A stretch of 64,000 nucleotides of DNA from JASJBU01 sp963797085 (lineage in GTDB: Bacteria > Pseudomonadota > Gammaproteobacteria > Chromatiales > Chromatiaceae), in NCBI GenBank assembly GCA_963797085.1, contig CAWCOA010000011.1, forward strand, positions 124,001-188,000, given 5' to 3'. The notes under the pieces were generated by a model that was given only the letters and a program-made list of their open reading frames with translations, was not told where the DNA came from and did no database searches. Position numbers and translations under genes: made by a program. Position 1 is the stretch's first letter, and each line of letters opens with the position of its first letter. Of the stretch, positions 27,166-34,808 are shown piece by piece.

Positions 27166-28831
27166 ATGCCATCTTTCACTATGCAGTATCTCGAGTCAAA
27201 AAGAACAATGCTGAGTATTTTTTTCGCCTGCCTCTTCAGCGCCTGCCAATCACTCCCGACAGAGGAAGAGAGCAGTGCTGAAGTAAAGGTGCAATCAGCC
27301 ATTCCCAGCGACAGCAACCGTTTCCCAGACCGAGCCTGCCGGAACTCCAAATCAGCTTACCCTGGTCAGTGCAAGCCCCGGCAAGGCCTCGGTCGCAGTC
27401 CAGGAACCTCCCCCTGCTGACATCTGGCAACGACTTCGTGATGGCTACAGGCTGCTGCCGACACAACACCCAAAAGTAGTCGCTGAGCTGCGTAGATACC
27501 AGTCGCACCCGAATACCATCAAACGCATTCAAGAACGCGCGCAACCCTATATCCATTTCATATTGGAAGAATTGGAGAAGCGCGAGATGCCGGCAGAGCT
27601 GGCCCTCCTGCCCGCCGTTGAAAGCGCCTTTCGGCCTTTTGCCTATTCATCGGGGCGGGCAGCCGGTATCTGGCAGTTCATTCCGTCTACCGGGCGGGGA
27701 TTTGGTCTCAAGCAGAACTGGTGGTACGACGGCAGGCGTGATGTAGTGGCCTCGACCCGCGCCGCCCTGGATTACCTGAAACAACTCAACCGACAGTTTG
27801 ACGGTGACTGGCAACTCGCCCTGGCAGCCTATAACTCGGGTGCCGGTACTGTGCGCAGTGCGATACGCAAGAACAAGAGGCAGGGTAAACCGAGCGATTT
27901 CTGGTCCCTGAAACTCCCTAAAGAGACAAAAAAATACGTTCCACGTCTTCTGGCAATCAGTGAAATTTTCGGCCACCCGGAAAAATACAACATCAGCCTG
28001 CTGACCATTCCAGACGAACCTTACTTTGCCACGGTTGATATCCAATCCCAACTCGACCTGGCGCTTGCCGCCCAGATGGCTGAACTGTCCATTCAGGAGA
28101 TCTACCAACTCAATTCAGGCTATAACCGCTGGGCCACGGACCCGGAGGGTCCACACCAGCTGCATCTGCCTATCGAGAAAGCAGACACCTTCTTAACCCG
28201 ATTGTCCCAACTTCCCGATGAGAAGCGCGTCAGTTGGAAGCGTTATAAAATACGCCGCGGAGACAGTCTCAGCGTGATCGCCAAGAAGCACGGCACCACT
28301 GCCAAGCTCCTCAAACAGGTCAATAAATTGAGTGACAGCAAAATCCGTGCTGGAAAACACCTGCTGATCCCTGTCGCCACCAAGCAACTCGATCTCTATG
28401 CGTTCAGTGCCAGTCAGCGCAAGGCGCGTACCCAGAACAAGCCCCGCAAAGGTTCCAAGCAACACTACATGGTGCGCAACGGTGACAGCCTGTGGGAGAT
28501 CGCCAAGACGCACAAAGTCAGTCATCGGAAGCTCGCAAAGTGGAATGGTATGGCACCTGCCGATCCCATCCGGCCGGGGCAGAAACTGGTACTCCGGGTG
28601 GAAAAGCAGGGTCCTAAAGAAAAGCTCTCGGCACTCGACTTGCAACCCTCTGGCATTCAAAACTCAGTCTCATACAAAGTGCGTCGAGGCGACTCACTGT
28701 CCCTGATTGCCCAGCGCTTCAGTGTAAGCGTCCACGAACTGAAAAAATGGAACGCCTTACCCGATAAATATCTGCAGCCGGGTCAGCACCTCAAGCTGTA
28801 TGTGGATGTGACCGAGCAAACGATGCTGTAA
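27166..28831 (+). pseudogene. mltD: Membrane-bound lytic transglycosylase D (one frameshift near the N-terminus)
   Basis: MltD cleaves peptidoglycan glycan strands to anhydro ends. The first 50 codons give a lipoprotein signal with lipobox LFSAC. One extra base at about 27317-27320 then shifts the frame. Past the shift the reading continues (TVSQTEPAG) into the SLT domain with catalytic Glu in LLPAVESAFRPFAYSSGR and GIWQFIPSTGRGFGL. Three LysM repeats follow (each with a GDSL-type core: RRGDSLSVIAKKHG; RNGDSLWEIAKTHK; RRGDSLSLIAQRFS). As written only the part from about 27563 could be translated. A single shift in an otherwise perfect gene may be a sequence error. Divergent from the methyltransferase gene. 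Confidence 0.85.
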
Positions 28832-28929
28832 CGCTCTTTTTTTCACGGATTGATAATGTTCATTGATCCCTCGTTCAGTGGTGCTAGGATGACACTCACC
28901 AGACGTTGTTTGTCATAGGGGCGTTGAGA

Positions 28930-29118
28930 ATGAACGAAGAATGCAGATTGAGAAATGGCACTGATCTGAACGTATCAGACGTTGCAAAAATCGCCATGGG
29001 TCTCAAATCCCTCGCTGTCTACAGCATGCTCGCCTACGAACATGATGATGACCCCCAGGAACTCGATGAAATTGTCCAGGAAGGATTGGATGCGATCGAT
29101 CGATTGTTTGACTGCTGA
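28930..29118 (+). CDS. Small acidic hypothetical protein
   Basis: The product is a 62-residue soluble protein starting at the ATG at 28930 after a G-rich stretch; upstream codons in frame are probably not used. It is acidic and helical (DVAKIAMGLKSLAVYSMLAYEH). No domain is recognised. It stands alone between mltD and the iron-uptake operon, which converges on it. Confidence 0.5.
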   Translation: MNEECRLRNGTDLNVSDVAKIAMGLKSLAVYSMLAYEHDDDPQELDEIVQEGLDAIDRLFDC

Positions 29119-29185
29119 GCGGTAAAACACCTCAATTTAAACTTGGCTGCGCATCAGTTATCCACGCTGAGGGATGGATTCAAGA

Positions 29186-30238
29186 TCATTTCAGTGAACT
29201 CGGGAAGGCTACCAAGTGGCCTACCTCCAGAGTGATGCCGATGCGCTCGCCAATTGCATGGTCATGGTGACTCTGCACCATACAGAGTAGCCGGGCACCA
29301 TCCTGCATCTTCAGGGTATACAAATACTCGGCGCCGCGGAATGCCTTATCCGCCACTTCCAGTTGCATGGGGCTGCTATCGTCGTGAATAATATCGTCCG
29401 GCCTGAGCAGCAACTCCACTGGATCACCGGACCTCACATCGGTAACAAAATCGCCGCGAACACGACCCAGGGCCGTGTCTACCTGCCCGGCATCCACCAC
29501 CCTGCCGGGGATAAAGACCCCCTGACCGATAAAATCAGCCACAAAACGATCGACGGGTTGATGATAGAGGTCATAGCCACTGGCCCACTGCCTGAGGCTT
29601 CCGTCCCCCAGGACGCCGATACGGTCCGCCATGGCAAAGGCTTCATATTGGTCATGGGTCACCAGAATGGCAGTCACACCATCCCGCTGCAGAATTCCTC
29701 TCACCTCGCGGGCCAGCTGCTCCCGCAGCTCCACATCCAGTCCTGAAAAAGGCTCATCCAGCAGCAGAATATCGGGGCGCGGGGCCATGGCTCGGATCAA
29801 CGCCACCCGCTGTTGCTGCCCCCCGGAAAGCTGGTGCGGATATTTTTCACCCTGACCCTGCAGACCCACCAACTTCAGCAGCTCCTCGACCCGCTGCTGG
29901 CGTTCAAAGCGGTTCAGGTTGCGCAGCCCAAAGGCGACATTCTTTGCCACCGTGAGGTGAGGATAGAGGGCAAAATCCTGGAACACCATGCCAACCCGCC
30001 GCTTCTCCGGCGCCAGGGTCATCCCGGGGCGGGTCACACAGCGCCCATGCAATTGGATCTCGCCTTCCGTCAAGGGCTCAAAACCCGCAATGGCGCGCAG
30101 CAGGCTGGTCTTTCCGCAACCACTGGGGCCCAGCAGGCAGCCGATCTCACCGGCGTTCAAGACCAGACTGATCCCGCTCACAACCGGCGTTCCGGCGTAG
30201 GCGACGGTTGCATTGATTACTTCAAGCTGTTTTTGCAT
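29186..30238 (-). CDS. fbpC: Iron(III) ABC transporter ATPase
   Basis: This 350-residue ATPase of the FbpC/CysA-like group energises ferric iron uptake. Walker A (GPSGCGKTSL), signature (LSGGQQQRVALIRAM), Walker B (ILLLDEPFSGLD), the switch His in LVTHD and a C-terminal TOBE-like regulatory region are visible. Its start overlaps the end of the permease gene by 17 bases, and it is last in the fbpABC operon. Confidence 0.92.
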   Translation of the reverse strand: MQKQLEVINATVAYAGTPVVSGISLVLNAGEIGCLLGPSGCGKTSLLRAIAGFEPLTEGEIQLHGRCVTRPGMTLAPEKRRVGMVFQDFALYPHLTVAKNVAFGLRNLNRFERQQRVEELLKLVGLQGQGEKYPHQLSGGQQQRVALIRAMAPRPDILLLDEPFSGLDVELREQLAREVRGILQRDGVTAILVTHDQYEAFAMADRIGVLGDGSLRQWASGYDLYHQPVDRFVADFIGQGVFIPGRVVDAGQVDTALGRVRGDFVTDVRSGDPVELLLRPDDIIHDDSSPMQLEVADKAFRGAEYLYTLKMQDGARLLCMVQSHHDHAIGERIGITLEVGHLVAFPSSLK

Positions 30239-31898
30239 GGCGTGAATGGGTAATAGAACGACTTAGCAGGATCACTGGCAATATACCGACGATGACAATC
30301 GTCAGCGCAGCATAAGAGGCATCGGCAAGGCGCTCGTCAGAGGCCAGCTCATAAGCGCGTACGGCCAGGGTATTGAAATTGAAGGGACGCAGAATCAGGG
30401 TCGCCGGCAGCTCCTTCAGTACATCCACGAAGACCAGCAACAGCGCGGTCAGCAGGCTGCCCTTGAGCATCGGGATATGCACCTGGCCAATGATCTCCCG
30501 GGAACCACTACCCATGGATCGCGCCGCCTCATCCATGGAGGGTCGAATCTTGCCCAGCCCGGCTTCCACCGTTTGCAGGGAGACAGCCAGAAACCTGACC
30601 AGATAGGCAAACAGCAGAGCGGCCAGCGTACCACTCAGGAGCAGGCCGCTGGACCAGCCAAACTGCTCACGCATCCATGCGTCCAGCGTATTATCGATGG
30701 CGGCAAATGGAATGATTACGCCGACGGCGATTACCGTGCCGGGAACCGCATAACCCATCCCGGCGAGGCGCACTGCGAAACGCACCGGCCAGCTCTTTTC
30801 CATGCGCTTTCCGTAACCCAGAAAGAGCGCCAGCAACAGCGCCAGTCCGGATGCCATACCCGCCAGCATCAGACTGTGCCCGATCAGATCGAGAAAACGG
30901 CTGTCCAGGCTCTCTTCAGCAGTTGTCAGCGCCCACCAGAGCAGCTGGCCGGCCGGCAGCAGAAATCCCATGAACAGGGTACCGAAGCAGATCAAGAAGG
31001 ACCAGAACCCGCGCCAGCCATTGAGTCGGAAACGCGCCAATTGCTGCTGACGCTGAGTGGTATGATGGTATTTAGCCTGCCGCCGGGAACCCCGCTCGAC
31101 GATCACCAGCAAAAACACCACCAGCAGCAACAATGCGGAGAGCTGCGCTGCCGCTGCGGCATTATTCAGCCCGTACCAGGTGCGAAAGATACCGGTGGTG
31201 AAGGTTGAGACGCCAAAGTACTGCACCGTCCCATAATCTGCCAGGGTCTCCATCAGCGCCAGGGAGAGCCCTGCCACAATCGCCGGCCTGGCCAGGGGCA
31301 GGGCAACCGTAAAATAGGTGCGCCAGGGACCGTTGCCCAGGGTCCGGCTGACATCCAACACACAGAGAGACTGACTAAGAAAGGCGGCCCTGGAGAGCAG
31401 ATAGACATAGGGATAGAGCACCAGGGACAGCATCAGTGCGGCGCCCTCGAGGGAGCGAATCTCCGGAAACCAGTAGTCGCCATAACCCCACCCCGTCAGT
31501 TCACGCAACAGGGTCTGAAAAGGACCGGCAAAGTCGAACAGCCCGGTGTAGGTATAAGCGATGATATAGGCGGGCATCGCCATCGGCAGAAGCAGGGCCC
31601 ATTCAAAGAAAGCACGGCCGGGGAAGCTGCACATGCTGGTCAGCCAGGCTGTGGAGACCCCTAGCGCCAGCACCCCGATCCCGACCCCGAGCATCAACAG
31701 CAGCGAGTTGAGCACATAGTCCTGCAGCACCGTCTCAACCAGATGCCTCCAGACTTCCCCAGCTGGCTCGAACAGATAGGCCAGGACAACAAAAACCGGC
31801 AGCGCCAGCAGCAGCGCAATAGCCACTACGCCCAGATTCCAGATGGTCAGTCTGGACGGGTTCTTTGCAATTGGCGCACTCTCACTCTGGATCTGCAT
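30222..31898 (-). CDS. fbpB: Iron(III) ABC transporter permease (fused double permease)
   Basis: This 558-residue membrane protein has two successive binding-protein-dependent permease units, as in FbpB/SfuB. Each unit shows about six helices and an EAA-type loop (DVSRTLGNGPWRTYFTVALP in the first; DEAARSMGSGSREIIGQVHI in the second). It forms the channel for iron released by the periplasmic protein FbpA. A terminator-like hairpin separates it from fbpA upstream, so less permease than binding protein would be made. Confidence 0.92.
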   Translation of the reverse strand: MQIQSESAPIAKNPSRLTIWNLGVVAIALLLALPVFVVLAYLFEPAGEVWRHLVETVLQDYVLNSLLLMLGVGIGVLALGVSTAWLTSMCSFPGRAFFEWALLLPMAMPAYIIAYTYTGLFDFAGPFQTLLRELTGWGYGDYWFPEIRSLEGAALMLSLVLYPYVYLLSRAAFLSQSLCVLDVSRTLGNGPWRTYFTVALPLARPAIVAGLSLALMETLADYGTVQYFGVSTFTTGIFRTWYGLNNAAAAAQLSALLLLVVFLLVIVERGSRRQAKYHHTTQRQQQLARFRLNGWRGFWSFLICFGTLFMGFLLPAGQLLWWALTTAEESLDSRFLDLIGHSLMLAGMASGLALLLALFLGYGKRMEKSWPVRFAVRLAGMGYAVPGTVIAVGVIIPFAAIDNTLDAWMREQFGWSSGLLLSGTLAALLFAYLVRFLAVSLQTVEAGLGKIRPSMDEAARSMGSGSREIIGQVHIPMLKGSLLTALLLVFVDVLKELPATLILRPFNFNTLAVRAYELASDERLADASYAALTIVIVGILPVILLSRSITHSRHAKTA

Positions 31899-31954
31899 GA
31901 TCTGACAGCTTTACCTAGAAAAAGCCGGGATTAAACTCCATCTGGAATAAAAGG

Positions 31955-31984
31955 AAAACCCCACTCAGACGTCACTGAGTGGGG
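31955..31984 (-). terminator. Intercistronic hairpin between fbpA and fbpB
   Basis: A perfect ten-base-pair stem (CCCCACTCAG / CTGAGTGGGG) with a six-base loop is followed on the minus strand by TTTTCC. It lies after the fbpA stop and about 57 bases before fbpB. A partial terminator here would set a high binding-protein-to-permease ratio. Confidence 0.7.
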
Positions 31985-32021
31985 CGGATTGCGGTTCTTG
32001 CTGAATCAGTCTGAACAGCGC

Positions 32022-33050
32022 TTATTTCCAACCCGCCCGATCCATCAAGCGTAAGGCATTGGGATTGAGTTCACCCAGCTTGCGTAGATTCAAGGTATCC
32101 ATCTTGAACTCACCCCAGGATTGCAGAAGCGTTCCGGCCTCGACATCCGAGCGTACAGGGAATTCCCCATTGGCCTCAGCATACCAGTGCTGCGCTTCCT
32201 TGCCGGCGAGAAACTCCAGCAATTTGATGGCATTGTCGCGATTTTTTGCCGCCGCGGTTACTGCAGCGCCACTGATATTCACATGCGCACCCCGGCCGGC
32301 CTGATTGGGCCAGAAGACCGCCATCTTCTCTGCTGCCGCTCGCTGACCGGCATCTTTTGAAGTGAGCATGCCCGCCAGATAATAGGTGTTGGCAACCGCA
32401 AGGTCACAGATACCTGCTGCCGCGCCCTTGATCTGATCCCGGTCCCCGCCTTTCGGTGGACGCGCAAGATTTTTTACCAGGCCTTTGGCCCAAGCTTCTG
32501 TCGCCTGCTCGCCATTCGCGGCAATCATCGAAGCTACCAGTGACTGATTGTAGATATTGTCGGAGGATCGGATACAGATACGTCTTTTCCATTGGGGATC
32601 GGCCAGCGCTTCATAAGTGGAAAGTGTTTCCGGTTCCACTTTACCTTTGACATAGAGGATCGGACGAGCGCGCACTGACAGCCCGTACCAATAACCCTGT
32701 GGATCCCGGAATTCTGCAGGCACCACGGTCGACAACAGCTCCGATTGCACAAGCTGTATGACCCCCGCTTCAAGCGCCCGGTGCAGGCGACCTGCATCGG
32801 TGGTGATCAACATGTCAGCGGGGGAATTTCGCCCCTCACTCTGCAGACGTTTCAGCAAGGCGTCCGCCTTGCCGGTGACAAGATTGACCTGTATCCCGCT
32901 CTGCTCGGTAAACCGATCCAGCAATGGCTTGATCAATTTCTCTTTCCGCGCAGAATAAAGATTAACTTCCCCAGCGGCGGCCTGCACCACAGGAGCCGCA
33001 AGAGACAGTGACATCAAAACAACCCCAAACCACGGGAAATACTTTCTCAT
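32022..33050 (-). CDS. fbpA: Periplasmic ferric-iron-binding protein
   Basis: This 342-residue class of binding protein captures Fe(III) in the periplasm. The signal peptide ends VVQAAAGEV. The mature start VNLYSARKEKLIKPLLDRFTEQ is typical of FbpA/FutA, and the tyrosine pair expected to bind iron appears in ICDLAVANTYYLAGML. It is first in the operon under a Fur-type promoter and thus is likely made under iron limitation. Affinity for iron over other ligands is inferred from the family. Confidence 0.93.
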   Translation of the reverse strand: MRKYFPWFGVVLMSLSLAAPVVQAAAGEVNLYSARKEKLIKPLLDRFTEQSGIQVNLVTGKADALLKRLQSEGRNSPADMLITTDAGRLHRALEAGVIQLVQSELLSTVVPAEFRDPQGYWYGLSVRARPILYVKGKVEPETLSTYEALADPQWKRRICIRSSDNIYNQSLVASMIAANGEQATEAWAKGLVKNLARPPKGGDRDQIKGAAAGICDLAVANTYYLAGMLTSKDAGQRAAAEKMAVFWPNQAGRGAHVNISGAAVTAAAKNRDNAIKLLEFLAGKEAQHWYAEANGEFPVRSDVEAGTLLQSWGEFKMDTLNLRKLGELNPNALRLMDRAGWK

Positions 33051-33110
33051 ACGACCCTATTCTCCAATTAATTCATCAACGTCATACCTGGAGTGAACCA
33101 GGCTTGATGC

Positions 33111-33141
33111 TAATGATAATGATTCGCATTAATAAATGCAA
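33111..33141 (-). promoter_or_regulatory. fbpA promoter overlapped by a Fur box
   Basis: On the minus strand a -35 TTGCAT (33141-33136) and -10 TATCAT (33118-33113) are 17 bases apart. The stretch 33111-33131, AATGATAATGATTCGCATT in its core, resembles the Fur consensus built from GATAAT repeats and covers the -10 box. Fur-iron would block transcription. Confidence 0.7.
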
Positions 33142-33349
33142 CCCAGTATTGCTTGTCCACCATGGATCCATGATCCTAGAATCCGTGGTGGGTATGCCTT
33201 GTTCACCAATGGGGTGAAGCAATGACTCGAAACCAACCAATATTCGCTCAATACCTTACTTTCGGAATGGAGCAGTCACCTGAGGTTTCCAGGATGATCA
33301 TTTCAATGAGCCGACATCGACTAACCAACCGACCGCTAAAACAACAAAG

Positions 33350-33886
33350 ATGAAACCGAGAGAAAAACGCAGGGGCATCACACTGGTGCATACGGGCAAT
33401 GGAAAAGGAAAATCATCCAGCGCCTTCGGAGTCGTCTTCCGTGCCGCAGGTTGGGGGATGAAAGTCTGTGTCATCCAGTTCATCAAGGGCCGCTGGAAAA
33501 CCGGTGAGGAACAGGCGGCAAGGCGTTTCGAAAATATCGAATGGCATTCCCTAGGAGATGGTTTTACCTGGGACACGCAGAATCCAGAACAAGACCGAAA
33601 GACCAGCCGTGAGATCTGGGCGTTCTGCAAAGACAAGATCCGCTCCCAAGCCTATGACCTGGTGCTATTGGACGAGATCAACTACTGCTGTGGATATGAC
33701 TGGCTTACGGGGCTGGAGATCGCCGAATTCGTGCGCCAGGAAAAACCTTCATGGATGCACCTGATACTCACCGGCAGGGAGGCGCCTGTTGAAATCATCC
33801 GGCTGGCGGATACCGCGACAGAGATGCGCGCCCTCAAACATGCCTTTGATTCAGGGATCAAGGCGGAACAAGGCATTGAGTTTTAG
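33350..33886 (+). CDS. cobO: Corrinoid adenosyltransferase (CobO/BtuR)
   Basis: CobO transfers the adenosyl group of ATP to cob(I)alamin-type corrinoids. The 178-residue protein has the P-loop HTGNGKGKSSSAFG, the segment VIQFIKGRWKTGE and the metal/phosphate region LVLLDEINYCCGYDWL, with HLILTGREAP near the end. It is divergent from fbpA, and no other cobalamin gene lies in the window, so it may serve salvage. I looked for a B12 riboswitch in the upstream 300 bases and did not see one. Confidence 0.92.
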   Translation: MKPREKRRGITLVHTGNGKGKSSSAFGVVFRAAGWGMKVCVIQFIKGRWKTGEEQAARRFENIEWHSLGDGFTWDTQNPEQDRKTSREIWAFCKDKIRSQAYDLVLLDEINYCCGYDWLTGLEIAEFVRQEKPSWMHLILTGREAPVEIIRLADTATEMRALKHAFDSGIKAEQGIEF

Positions 33887-34212
33887 TGGAAGAGAGAATA
33901 TCGATTTCGCCCAGCCTTGATGACCAGAACCATAATCAAACTGATGGCTTCCAGTCAGGCTTAATGTGACCCCCATCAAAGATTCACAGTTAAGCTCGAA
34001 TTCCGCCTACCCAGATTTTCTATCTTTGACATTTGTCATTACCCTTGTTTTGTGTGCTGATAGGTTCCCCAGCCATGCAATGGATCACTTCAATAAAACA
34101 AAAATCGGCCAGCGATAAGTCGTCCTCGCCATAAGGTAAGTCATCCCGAAGAGCTGACAATGTTCACTCTATTAACAATCCTGAGGTAGCAATATGTAAT
34201 TAGTTAGAGTCC
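33887..34212. other. Non-coding gap downstream of cobO
   Basis: About 325 bases with no believable ORF or RNA gene. It ends where the truncated DUF2202 sequence begins, so part of it may be rearranged DNA. Confidence 0.35.
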
Positions 34213-34701
34213 AGAAATACCCCTCCCGGGGTGTTTGGCAAGATTGATGATTCGGAACAACAGCACACCGACTCGGTCAGAGACAAGCTGCTGCAATATG
34301 GCATCAAGGATCCCAGCACCAATGATAATGTCGGGGTCTTCACGGGTGAAACATACGGCTGGTATTTTACGGAAAAATACAATGAACTCGTTGCACGTGG
34401 CGCCATGAGCGAATTTGATGCCCTGTATGTGGGAGCCTTCATCGAAGAACTGGATATGCGGGACATCAACCAATGACCGAACGTGGTCGTGGAAAGCTTC
34501 GATGCAATCACAAGCGTTGCTGAATGCGGCAAGGTCTACACCCAGAACAGTGATATTCAACGACTCTACGAAAACTTACTGGAAGGTTCTGAAAACCACC
34601 TGGCAGCTTAGGTCAGAAAGATTGAGTCAGTGACCGGCAAGGGCACTTATCAGGCCCAGGTACTGATTCAGGAACAGGTCGATGCCATCCTGGGCAGATA
34701 G
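34213..34701 (+). pseudogene. DUF2202-family protein remnant
   Basis: The frame reads as the ferritin-like DUF2202 fold (FGKIDDSEQQHTDSVRDKLL; DALYVGAFIEELDMRDI; LYENLLEGSENHLAA; YQAQVLIQEQVDAILGR). The N-terminal third, including the signal peptide and first metal-ligand helix, is missing. Two in-frame stops interrupt it: a TGA at 34474-34476 and a TAG at 34609-34611, each explicable by one substitution. Frame is otherwise kept to the TAG at 34699-34701. Truncation plus two nonsense codons point to real decay. Confidence 0.75.
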
Positions 34702-34808
34702 TCAGCCGTCAGCGGAGCATGGATGCTCTCCGGCAAACCAACCCGCTGGATAGCTGGCCAACCTCAGCTTAGTGGCTGTCAGATCGAGGATAGCGAAAAA
34801 CACAACGG

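Noticed and set aside
33051..33349. Cobalamin riboswitch before cobO
   Set aside because: I could not find the conserved B12-box or the expected multi-stem layout.
34474..34476. TGA in the DUF2202 frame as a selenocysteine codon
   Set aside because: A second in-frame stop (TAG) and the missing N-terminus make decay far more likely, and I see no obvious SECIS-like hairpin directly after it.
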